From Anaerolineae bacterium (GTDB taxonomy: Bacteria > Chloroflexota > Anaerolineae > Promineifilales > Promineifilaceae): a stretch of DNA of 64,000 nt. The DNA lies in NCBI GenBank assembly GCA_030425205.1, contig JAUIAP010000018.1, positions 62,001 to 126,000 of the forward strand, given 5' to 3'. A program made the position numbers and the translations under genes. Below are positions 27,974-34,939 of this stretch, piece by piece; position 1 is the stretch's first letter; every line of letters begins with the position of its first letter. The notes below the pieces were generated by a model. That model made no database searches and had not been told where the DNA came from. It saw nothing but the letters and a program-made list of their open reading frames with translations.

Positions 27974-28474
27974 TTAGCCTTGCAAATGTGCTTCGGCAAA
28001 CCAGAGCATTTTGTCAACTTCACGCGAAACTTCGGTGAACAGGTCAGATGTGTCGATGTCGCCAGCCTCTTCGGCCGAATGGATTGCAGCGCGCGCGCTT
28101 GCGGCATATTGCGCCCAGCGTTCAACGACGATCTCAACCAAACGCTCGCCATTAAAGACATCTTCAGGAATTTCTGGCAATTCGGATGCCTTAGCCGCCA
28201 TGCGTGTTGTGCCGAGTGCCGTGCCGCCCAACGCTGTCGCACGTTCGGCGATCATATCGCCAAATGGAAAGACCGCCTCGGCCATCTTGTCAAACAGCAC
28301 ATGCAGTGCTTCAAAATGCATCCCTTTGACGTTCCAATGTGCCTGCTTTGTTTGGCTATAGAGGTCGGTGATATTGGCAAGCTGTTGATTACAAAGTGAA
28401 ACCATCTCTTTGCGACTTTCAAGCGCAAGGTCGTGGCTTGTATCGTGCATTGTTCCTGTCATTGATTTAATCAT
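27974..28474 (-). CDS. dps: Dps DNA-binding ferritin-like protein
   Basis: 166 residues of the Dps family, which stores iron as ferric oxide in a dodecamer and protects DNA. The inter-subunit ferroxidase residues are visible: His in QAHWNVKG, then the H-x11-D-type stretch FEALHVLFDKM. The C-terminal helix VSREVDKMLWFAEAHLQ is also typical. The N-terminal tail is short with few basic residues. Ribosome site aaggat precedes the ATG. It is the third gene of a probable operon with a zinc-ribbon-like peptide and an unknown protein, all on the minus strand. Confidence 0.93.
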   Translation of the reverse strand: MIKSMTGTMHDTSHDLALESRKEMVSLCNQQLANITDLYSQTKQAHWNVKGMHFEALHVLFDKMAEAVFPFGDMIAERATALGGTALGTTRMAAKASELPEIPEDVFNGERLVEIVVERWAQYAASARAAIHSAEEAGDIDTSDLFTEVSREVDKMLWFAEAHLQG

Positions 28475-28512
28475 GATCGTATCCTTATATAAGAACGCAG
28501 TCCTCTTCGCTC

Positions 28513-28866
28513 TCAGTTAATTGAAAATTGGGTTAAGCCATTCTGTCGATTGGCTTGGTGGGGATGAATGGTGATTTTTAGGTCTGCCCAACGCACAATT
28601 TGGCGTGGCAACTCAGCGGCCGCCTGACATACAAGCGCATGAAATTCGCTGAACTCATCGCTTGTGAAGTTCAGGGTCAACTCATTTAAGCGAATGAGAA
28701 CTGATTGCGGTTGGCTGTTTTCGGCCGAAAATTCATCCAATGTCTGCCGCAACACCAATAAATCTACCATCCGCATCTCAATAACGTAGTAATTCCATGT
28801 AAGTGTGATATTTGAATCACGGCGCAGCGCGATCTGTTGATGTTCAAGAGAGCTGGCTAAAACCAT
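28513..28866 (-). CDS. Unknown 117-residue protein in the dps operon
   Basis: I do not recognise a family. The protein is a mixed alpha/beta chain of 117 residues with no signal or membrane segment. It has a run of beta-prone residues (SVLIRLNELTLNFTSDEF) followed by a helix with a cysteine. It starts two bases after the stop of the 51-residue peptide gene and ends 38 bases before dps. That tight arrangement is the main evidence that it is real. Confidence 0.6.
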   Translation of the reverse strand: MVLASSLEHQQIALRRDSNITLTWNYYVIEMRMVDLLVLRQTLDEFSAENSQPQSVLIRLNELTLNFTSDEFSEFHALVCQAAAELPRQIVRWADLKITIHPHQANRQNGLTQFSIN

Positions 28867-28868
28867 CG

Positions 28869-29024
28869 CTATGCCTTGATCCGCTTAGGGTCACACAGCA
28901 AATTTTTCTGATTGGCAGCGCGACCACACTTTTTACACACATGCGTTGGCTGGTTGACCAGCAACATATAGGAGCGTATATCTGATTTAAGGGACTTTTT
29001 AAGTTTGCAGAGTTCCTTTGCCAT
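28869..29024 (-). CDS. 51-residue cysteine peptide (zinc-ribbon-like)
   Basis: 51 residues beginning MAKELCKLKK, basic in the first half, with THVCKKCGR and a further cysteine in LLCDPKR near the end. The CxxC plus downstream Cys pattern suggests a small metal-binding domain. It is too short for usual ORF calling. Support comes from a CATAAT box ending seven bases before the ATG, with TTGTTT 16 bases further up, and from the two-base spacing to the next gene. It opens a probable operon ending in dps. Similar small Cys proteins near stress genes exist, but I know no assigned function. Confidence 0.7.
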   Translation of the reverse strand: MAKELCKLKKSLKSDIRSYMLLVNQPTHVCKKCGRAANQKNLLCDPKRIKA

Positions 29025-29031
29025 AACATTG

Positions 29032-29059
29032 ATTATGCTATTTTTGGACGCGCAAACAA
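29032..29059 (-). promoter_or_regulatory. Leaderless promoter of the dps operon
   Basis: Minus strand: TTGTTT (29059-29054), 16-base spacer, CATAAT (29037-29032), seven bases to the ATG at 29024. No Shine-Dalgarno. Confidence 0.55.
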
Positions 29060-29118
29060 TGGCGAGGGTTCAGTTTGAAGTTGACAGCGTTTTAATTGGT
29101 TGTTGCGGGGATTTAATT

Positions 29119-29144
29119 TTAAAGTTAACAGGCGTTAACTTTAA
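29119..29144. promoter_or_regulatory. 11-bp inverted repeat upstream of the dps operon
   Basis: Perfect inverted repeat with arms TTAAAGTTAAC and GTTAACTTTAA around a four-base centre. It lies about 60 bases upstream of the -35 box of the dps operon. It resembles a dimeric regulator site; the protein is unknown. Without a T tract it is unlikely to be a terminator. Confidence 0.5.
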
Positions 29145-29153
29145 GTGGGGATC

Positions 29154-29183
29154 AAAAAAGCGATTCGGCCGAATCGCTTTTTT
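29154..29183. terminator. Terminator of rplY built around TCGGCCGA
   Basis: A 30-base perfect palindrome: six A, then GCGATTCGG and its mirror, then six T. Its centre is one of the TCGGCCGA octamers (29165). It sits 22 bases after the L25 gene and can work in both directions. Confidence 0.9.
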
Positions 29184-29205
29184 GTAAGAAATGTTGTTGC
29201 GCTAA

Positions 29206-29838
29206 CTACTCGTCGTCGTCGTCAGCTTCCGTGATAATCTCAACGTCTGTCGGGGTCATTTCCGAATCAGACTCAGCCTCAGATTCCGCCATCTGTGGTT
29301 GGAACTTAGCAACTGCGTCAGTTGGATTGTTGAGAATGGTGACGCCCTGTGGCAACTCAATATCCGCAATGGTCAACACCTCGTTTGCATCGGTGATTTT
29401 CGAAGCATCCACTTCAATTTCACTGACGTTGTCCATTGGTGTCGATTCAATCTGCACTGAGTTAAGCAACAGTTGATCATAACCGCTACCTGACAATGCA
29501 GCAGCCGATTTGTTTATCAACACAAGCGACGCATCAGAGGTGATCATCTGACCTTCAACAACCTCATATAAGTCAATGTGCAGCAAATCGCCACGTGTGA
29601 CGTGTCGTTGTAAATCTTGCACGACGACGCGCCGGTCAGTCCCATCCAGATCGAGTGCAATTACGACGTCACGACCGTTATTACGCAAAACAGCCGCCAA
29701 TTCGTGCGTGCTCACCTGCATACTTTCTGGTTCTGAAATTCCATAAATCACACCGGGGGTCCAACCTTCACGGCGTAACTGTTTTACTTGTTTGCCAATC
29801 ACTGTACGTGGTTGTGCTTTTAATTCTACTAAAGCCAT
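29206..29838 (-). CDS. rplY: Ribosomal protein L25/TL5 (Ctc)
   Basis: 210 residues of the long L25/TL5/CTC type that binds 5S rRNA. The N-terminal L25 domain shows LKAQPRTVIGKQVKQLRREG and PGVIYG; the C-terminal beta domain ends with the typical LPQGV stretch. An acidic tail of about 30 Glu/Asp/Ser residues follows, as in many Ctc proteins. Ribosome site aggtg precedes the ATG. Monocistronic between its own promoter region and the palindromic terminator at 29154. Confidence 0.95.
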   Translation of the reverse strand: MALVELKAQPRTVIGKQVKQLRREGWTPGVIYGISEPESMQVSTHELAAVLRNNGRDVVIALDLDGTDRRVVVQDLQRHVTRGDLLHIDLYEVVEGQMITSDASLVLINKSAAALSGSGYDQLLLNSVQIESTPMDNVSEIEVDASKITDANEVLTIADIELPQGVTILNNPTDAVAKFQPQMAESEAESDSEMTPTDVEIITEADDDDE

Positions 29839-29894
29839 CTCTCACACCTGTTCAAATCAACCTTGACGGTATTCCCAATGCGAAAATGCTTGGG

Positions 29895-29907
29895 AACCTG
29901 TCAGGTT
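29895..29907. repeat. Short palindrome upstream of rplY
   Basis: AACCTGTCAGGTT is a perfect 13-base odd palindrome about 60 bases upstream of rplY. A TATAAT in plus orientation (29921-29926) lies close by. It may be an operator or a short dispersed repeat; only one copy was noticed here. Confidence 0.35.
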
Positions 29908-30051
29908 TTATCGACTTTGTTATAATCTTAAAATTGGTTTGTGAAGCGTAGGTACGCAACCTCATTAGTATAGCAAGCCGTCCGATTAGCGCAAGGTGCG
30001 CGTCGGGTTTACAATGCAAAAATGCAATATACTAGCGAAATATAAAGAATA

Positions 30052-30131
30052 GTTGCTAGTTGCTGGTTGCTAGTTGCTGGTAAGCATGTCAAACATACTT
30101 CATCAGCGACTAAATACTCGCCACTAGCCCC
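30052..30131 (+). repeat. Inverted heptamer array, copy 2
   Basis: Four tandem heptamers alternating GTTGCTA and GTTGCTG (30052-30079) face a more degenerate inverted set (30104-30131, for example CAGCGAC). It ends six bases before the ATG of the DUF2267 gene, which has no ribosome site. Same architecture as copies 1 and 3. Confidence 0.75.
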
Positions 30132-30137
30132 TCCATA

Positions 30138-30542
30138 ATGGCACAAGATTTAACAAAGTTCTACGAAATTGTAAAAGAGAATGGCGATCTACGGACAATG
30201 ATGCACGCGCAACGCTGGACGCGCGCGACGCTGCAAACATTGGGGATTAATTTGCCTAAGGCAGCTAAGAAGGCGATGGCGCGTTCCTTGCCAGACGAGT
30301 TGTCAGGCTATCTGACCGATGTATGGTGGATGCTGCCTGTGCGCGATCCCAATATCGACGCAACAGATTTCAGCGCACGTGTTGCCCGACGCGCTGGCAA
30401 CACAGATCCGCGCTATGCAAAGCTCGTCGCAGAGGCGGTGTTTGGTGCCGTCAAGGGAACGATTGCCAACGATGTGGCCAATCAGGTGCGCGATGGACTG
30501 TCACCCGACCTGCGCAAGATGTGGGAATCACCATCTAATTAA
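30138..30542 (+). CDS. DUF2267-like protein
   Basis: 134 residues, all-helical, with the DUF2267 pattern: HAQRWTRATLQTLG, LPDELSGYL, a WWMLP turn, a FSARVARR helix, and a final DLRKMWESP segment. No signal or membrane segment. Function of the family is unknown; members often sit with stress or gas-vesicle genes. The gene starts directly after a heptamer-array element and ends with a hairpin terminator at 30590. Start codon without Shine-Dalgarno, so the exact start is less certain. Confidence 0.7.
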   Translation: MAQDLTKFYEIVKENGDLRTMMHAQRWTRATLQTLGINLPKAAKKAMARSLPDELSGYLTDVWWMLPVRDPNIDATDFSARVARRAGNTDPRYAKLVAEAVFGAVKGTIANDVANQVRDGLSPDLRKMWESPSN

Positions 30543-30589
30543 TACTGGTTCGTCGTAACCATCCCGCCCCATGCGGATACGACAAATTC

Positions 30590-30620
30590 AAGCTGTTAGC
30601 CTGTGCTGACAGCTTTTTTT
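30590..30620 (+). terminator. Terminator after the DUF2267 gene
   Basis: Stem AAGCTGT/ACAGCTT with an inner AGC/GCT pair, followed by a T run. The next gene's ATG (30621) follows at once. Confidence 0.8.
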
Positions 30621-33600
30621 ATGAAGCGAATCACCCTTTTCTGGCTCTTGTTGATTGCTATTGGCCTGCTCGGCCTCTGGCAGCGTTCACAACGCGAAGC
30701 GTTTTTGCGACGCGGGATTCCTGGCGGTTTGCCAGAGCCGATTGTTGAGGGTGGATTGCGACTGGGCGTCAACGTGCGCTTGGAACAGTACGATGAAGCA
30801 GGATTGCGCGCACAGCTTGCGGCAATCGCAGCCACGCCACAGATTCGCTACGTCAAGCAGCCATTTTTCTATCGGCCAGATTTTGACTGGGAATCGGCCG
30901 AAAATATCGTCAATGCCGTCGCGGAAAGTGGCTTGACACTTGTGCCATTGCTTGACGGCAATCCTGCCGATCAGTTTACGCCGCCCGAGATTGTCGCATT
31001 CAGCCAATTTGCCGAGCAGTTTGCCACGCGATTTGGCACTGCAATTGACGATTACATCATTTGGGATGAACCTAACTTGAGCTCCCATTGGGGTGGGGAG
31101 CAGGTTAATCCAGATCGCTACGCCGCTCTCTTAACAGCAGCGAGCAATGCAATTAAAGCAGTCGATCCAAACGCCCTAATCAGCGCAGCCCCGCTCGCCC
31201 CCACCGTCGAAACAGACACCATCAATATGGCCGATTGGCTCTATCTACAACGCCTCTATGAAGCGGACGCCCAATTCGACATTGCCGCTGGCAAACCTTA
31301 CGGCTTTCAATTTCCACCCACAGATCGCACGGTTCACAACGACGTGCTGAACTTTAGCCGCATTATTCTCCTGCGTGAGGTGATGGTGCAGAACGGTGAC
31401 GCAGAAACCGCAATTTGGGCGGGCAATTGGGGCTGGAATGCGCTGCCCGACGACTGGGCAGGAGACAAATCAATTTGGGAGGCGGTCACGCTGGCGGAGC
31501 AAGCGGCATATACCGAAGCGGCATTGGCACGTATGCAAACGGAATGGCCTTGGATGGGCGTGATGTTTCTGGAAAATTGGGAGCCGAATGCGCCATCGCA
31601 CGACCCTGCATGGGGGTTTAGCATCGCCGACCGCGACGTGCGCAATGTTCAATTTTGGGATGATTATCCGATGACGGGCTTTCATTTTGCCGAGCCAGAT
31701 GCACGCGGTCAAACGTGGGTTGGCGACTGGACATTTTCACCCCAATTTGGAGCCGATTCGAGCGAAAAGTATGTCGAAAACGGGGATGTGCGCGACAGCA
31801 TGACGTTTACGTTTTGGGGGACAGATGTGGGGATGCGAGTGCGACGCGCTGACTTCCGCGCGCGATTTTATGTCACGGTTGACGGCGAGCCCGCCAATGC
31901 TCGACCACGTGACGAGCATGGCACAACCGTTGTGCTGGATGCGCCCAATCCAAACGAGGATTACATCACGACGGAGCTGGTGGCCAGCGATCTTGCAGCG
32001 GGCGTGCATACCTTAGAAGTGGTCGCCCATCGCGGCTGGGATCAATTTGCGTTGCAAGGCTTCAGCGTTGGTTATCAACCACCTGTTGAAAATGCGTGGA
32101 TAACGGTAGCTTTATGGGGGATCGTTTTGCTCGGTATTGGGGGGCTCATGATTGAGATCGGTCGCAATGGTTGGCGCGAAGATTGGAGCGCGTGGCAGAG
32201 ACGTTTTCAGCAGTTGGCAACCCGTGTCCAATTGCTGATTGTTTCAGTGACGGCTGGGTTGCTCACGCTGATCGGATTTGGCCTTTGGGGTGCACCCGCG
32301 CTTGCATTTTTTCGTCGACTTGGCGATGTCCCACAGGCGGCCATCGTGATGGGGACGGCCGCCGCATTCTATATCACACCGTTGATTTTTGTGTATGGTG
32401 TCTTGATCGTGGCGTTGCTGTTTTTGATTAGTTTTCGGCCGATCTGGGGCTTAACGTTAATCACCTTCTCCATCCCCTTTTATGGCCGCGAACAACTATT
32501 TCTGCCCTTGTACGGCGAGGTCGGTATTCTCAAACCAATTCTCGACTATCGTTTTTCTCCAACGGAACTATTTACACTGCTAACGGTGACGGCCGTGATC
32601 ATACATTTTGCAGTCAATCGCAAGTGGTCGGTAGCAAATAGTACGTTGCCTACTGCTCGCCAATCACTGTTTTCCATTCATTTAGATTACGCTGTCTTAG
32701 CCATTGTCGCAGTCGCCACTGCCAGCCTTTTCTTCACAGATCGCCTCAGTGTGGCGACCAACGAGTGGCGACTCGTCATTGTTGAACCCGCGCTGTTTTA
32801 CGGTCTGTTGCGTGTCTTGCCGTTGTCGCGCAGTGATGTTTGGAAGCTGCTCGATGCATTTGTGCTGGGCGGTGTGGTGATTGCAATTTATGGTCTGTTG
32901 CAGGTCATTTTTGGCTTCGATGCGACCATTACGGCCGAAGGCGGCTTACAGCGCGTGCAAAGTTTGTATGGCTCGCCGAATAACGTGGCGCTGTATTTCG
33001 GCCGAATTCTGCCCATCCTCTTGGCCCTCTTGATATTTCAGGGAGAAGATCGCCACGAATCGCCCAATGCAGGGTCAGATCAACTGTCTCCAACACGCTG
33101 GTGGGGGTATGTTGCGGCGACAATTTTGTTGTCCGTCACATTTCTACTTACATTTAGCAAGGGCGGATTGTTGATCGGAATGCCGGCTGCGCTGTTTACA
33201 TTGGGAATGATTTGGTTTCGTCAGCGTGGGCGGCGTGTCTGGCCTTATGTTGGCGCAACGCTACTATTTGGTGGGCTGGGGCTGTTGCTCTTGTTGCAAG
33301 TTCCAGCCTTGTCAGCCCGCCTAAATCTGCTCGGTGAAACAAGTTTTGTGCGCTATCGTCTTTGGCAAGCCAGCATAATGATGGTGCGTGAACATCCAAT
33401 CTTTGGGATTGGATTAGATAATTTTCTCTATGCACATCGCGGTCGCTATATTCTTGAGTCAGCGTGGCGCGAACCCTATCTCAACCACCCCCACAACATC
33501 ATATTTGATTTTGCAACACGCCTTGGGTTGCTTGGTCTGGGCGTGGCAATTTGGCTATTTGGCGGTTTTGTCCAATTGCAAAAACGCAGCTTAACGAAGG

Positions 33601-33749
33601 CTGCCAAGCCATTGACGATTGGCATAACAGCCGCGCTTGTCTACCTTCTTGCCCACAGCCTTGTCGATCACGCCTTCTTTTTAATCGATCTGTCATATAG
33701 CTTTTTCTTGTTGTTGGGGTTGGCCCTCTGGACGAATGAACCCTATTAG
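30621..33749 (+). CDS. Glycosidase-like domain fused to O-antigen ligase
   Basis: 1042 residues. A membrane anchor (about 4-22) is followed by a (beta/alpha)8 glycosidase-like domain of the GH5/GH39 clan (about 50-380) with WDEPN at the acid/base position. The usual T-E-x-G nucleophile strand reads AGNWGW, so activity is doubtful. A beta-sandwich (about 385-485) follows. From about residue 490 there are about 12 membrane segments with YGSPNNVALYFGR, SKGGLL and EHPIFGIGLDNF, the Wzy_C/WaaL signature. It probably polymerises or transfers a surface glycan, with the outside domain binding or trimming it. ATG at 30621 directly follows a terminator; a GTG at 30603 would lie inside that hairpin. Confidence 0.85.
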   Translation: MKRITLFWLLLIAIGLLGLWQRSQREAFLRRGIPGGLPEPIVEGGLRLGVNVRLEQYDEAGLRAQLAAIAATPQIRYVKQPFFYRPDFDWESAENIVNAVAESGLTLVPLLDGNPADQFTPPEIVAFSQFAEQFATRFGTAIDDYIIWDEPNLSSHWGGEQVNPDRYAALLTAASNAIKAVDPNALISAAPLAPTVETDTINMADWLYLQRLYEADAQFDIAAGKPYGFQFPPTDRTVHNDVLNFSRIILLREVMVQNGDAETAIWAGNWGWNALPDDWAGDKSIWEAVTLAEQAAYTEAALARMQTEWPWMGVMFLENWEPNAPSHDPAWGFSIADRDVRNVQFWDDYPMTGFHFAEPDARGQTWVGDWTFSPQFGADSSEKYVENGDVRDSMTFTFWGTDVGMRVRRADFRARFYVTVDGEPANARPRDEHGTTVVLDAPNPNEDYITTELVASDLAAGVHTLEVVAHRGWDQFALQGFSVGYQPPVENAWITVALWGIVLLGIGGLMIEIGRNGWREDWSAWQRRFQQLATRVQLLIVSVTAGLLTLIGFGLWGAPALAFFRRLGDVPQAAIVMGTAAAFYITPLIFVYGVLIVALLFLISFRPIWGLTLITFSIPFYGREQLFLPLYGEVGILKPILDYRFSPTELFTLLTVTAVIIHFAVNRKWSVANSTLPTARQSLFSIHLDYAVLAIVAVATASLFFTDRLSVATNEWRLVIVEPALFYGLLRVLPLSRSDVWKLLDAFVLGGVVIAIYGLLQVIFGFDATITAEGGLQRVQSLYGSPNNVALYFGRILPILLALLIFQGEDRHESPNAGSDQLSPTRWWGYVAATILLSVTFLLTFSKGGLLIGMPAALFTLGMIWFRQRGRRVWPYVGATLLFGGLGLLLLLQVPALSARLNLLGETSFVRYRLWQASIMMVREHPIFGIGLDNFLYAHRGRYILESAWREPYLNHPHNIIFDFATRLGLLGLGVAIWLFGGFVQLQKRSLTKAAKPLTIGITAALVYLLAHSLVDHAFFLIDLSYSFFLLLGLALWTNEPY

Positions 33750-33873
33750 GTGTTTGAGCACACCTGATGAATGGATTGCCAATCCGTTGTAGAATCTGAA
33801 CCTATGTCACGCGGGCGCGTCGTCTGCGCAAAATAAATCGAGAGGCAACTGCCTCGATTACAGAGGAAAATCT

Positions 33874-34119
33874 ATGCAAACGGTAGAAGAAAAATTGAAT
33901 GCAATCATCATTGATATGCTAGAGGTAGAGGAAGATCAGATCACGCCCGCGGCAAATTTTCGCAAAGACCTCGAGGCGGACTCACTCGACTTGATGGAGT
34001 TGATTATGGAGATCGAGGACAAGTTTGGTCAAGAAATCTCCGACGCAGATGCACAAACCATTACGACGGTGGGTGAAGCGTATGCCTATATTCATCGACG
34101 GATGGCCGAGACAAGTTAG
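33874..34119 (+). CDS. acpP: Acyl carrier protein
   Basis: 81 residues, acidic, with the phosphopantetheine site serine in LEADSLDLMELIM. It carries growing acyl chains in fatty-acid synthesis. The N-terminus TVEEKLNAIIIDML and the later helix DAQTITTVGEAYAYI are typical. Ribosome site gagga at good spacing. No fab genes lie nearby, so it is a solitary acpP, ended by a terminator at 34265. Confidence 0.95.
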   Translation: MQTVEEKLNAIIIDMLEVEEDQITPAANFRKDLEADSLDLMELIMEIEDKFGQEISDADAQTITTVGEAYAYIHRRMAETS

Positions 34120-34591
34120 GCAACTGGGATTCTATAACGGCCGCACCTGTATTCCTCGACGGCACGAATCCATACCTCCAAGCCAACTGTAATTTAGGTT
34201 CTGTTGTTGAGGTGGGATAAGATCGGCCGAATCCAACCTATCCCTCCGATAATGCGGAAGATGAAAAAGCCCCTGCTGATCGCAGAGGCTTTTGGTAGGC
34301 GTTTGCCCAAGCGGTACAGCACTGCCGCTTGGATACAATTCGTCTTGATAGATCAGTAGATGTTCCCGAAGGCAGTTCGTTATCGAGCTGTTGAAATAAC
34401 ATCCCCCCCTGTTTGTAAAGTCAGTATGGTGACATAAGCGAGACTTTCTCCGCGTTACGGTTGCCTAAATACCCAATAGCTTGTCCACAAAAATAGGGAC
34501 AATAGCGTATCCCATTTAAGGACAGACTCAACTATCAGATTTTAGTAAGATAGTGCGTGTGTGAAAAGATCAGGCACGCTATTTGAACATC
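34120..34591. other. 472-base intergenic region
   Basis: Contains one TCGGCCGA (34223), the acpP terminator (34265-34293) and a hairpin CCAAGCGG/CCGCTTGG (34306-34331). Short reading frames inside it show no codon-use or domain support. I recognise no RNA gene. Confidence 0.5.
34265..34293 (+). terminator. Terminator of acpP
   Basis: Stem AAAAGCC-C-CTGC / GCAG-A-GGCTTTT with a five-base loop and a terminal T run. Confidence 0.75.
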
Positions 34592-34840
34592 ATGATTCAA
34601 GAACACAAAGTCGATTTTATTTGCGATCTGCGCGGGCAACGGTGTCCACATCTCTTGATTACGGTCATCGCGGAAGTGCGAAGACGTGGGGGTGGCGTTG
34701 TGTTGGAAATTTCGGCCGATGATCTCAACGCTCCCAGCAGCATTACCGCATGGGCACGACAAAGCGGCTGTGAACTGCTCGACATGTACGACGATGGACA
34801 CACATTTACATTTTTGCTTCGCACACCAAGAGAAACGTAG
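34592..34840 (+). CDS. TusA-like sulfur carrier protein
   Basis: 82 residues of the TusA/YedF fold. The defining cysteine is in LRGQRCPHLLI, where the usual CPxP is CPHL, followed by the amphipathic helix and a beta strand TFTFLLRT. TusA proteins carry persulfide sulfur on this cysteine. It precedes a molybdoenzyme, a persulfide dioxygenase-rhodanese and their chaperone, and so fits as the sulfur donor of that set. ATG at 34592 preferred; a TTG nine bases earlier is in frame. No Shine-Dalgarno is visible. Confidence 0.8.
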   Translation: MIQEHKVDFICDLRGQRCPHLLITVIAEVRRRGGGVVLEISADDLNAPSSITAWARQSGCELLDMYDDGHTFTFLLRTPRET

Positions 34841-34846
34841 CGATGA

Positions 34847-34928
34847 GTCGCTAGTTGTTAGTTGCTGGTCGCTAGTGAAGATGTGAATCTTCTTTCTTAC
34901 TAGCCACTAGTCACTAACCACTAGCCAC
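34847..34928 (+). repeat. Inverted heptamer array, copy 3
   Basis: Four heptamers at 34847-34874 (GTCGCTA, GTTGTTA and variants) face four inverted heptamers at 34901-34928 (TAGCCAC, TAGTCAC and variants). Together they form an 82-base hairpin-capable element ending 11 bases before the start codon of the Fe-S/NrfD gene. This is the most regular copy. Confidence 0.85.
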
Positions 34929-34939
34929 TCCTAAACTTT

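Noticed and set aside
34132..34338. 68-residue frame in the gap after acpP
   Set aside because: It overlaps the acpP terminator and a second hairpin, has no ribosome site and no family resemblance.
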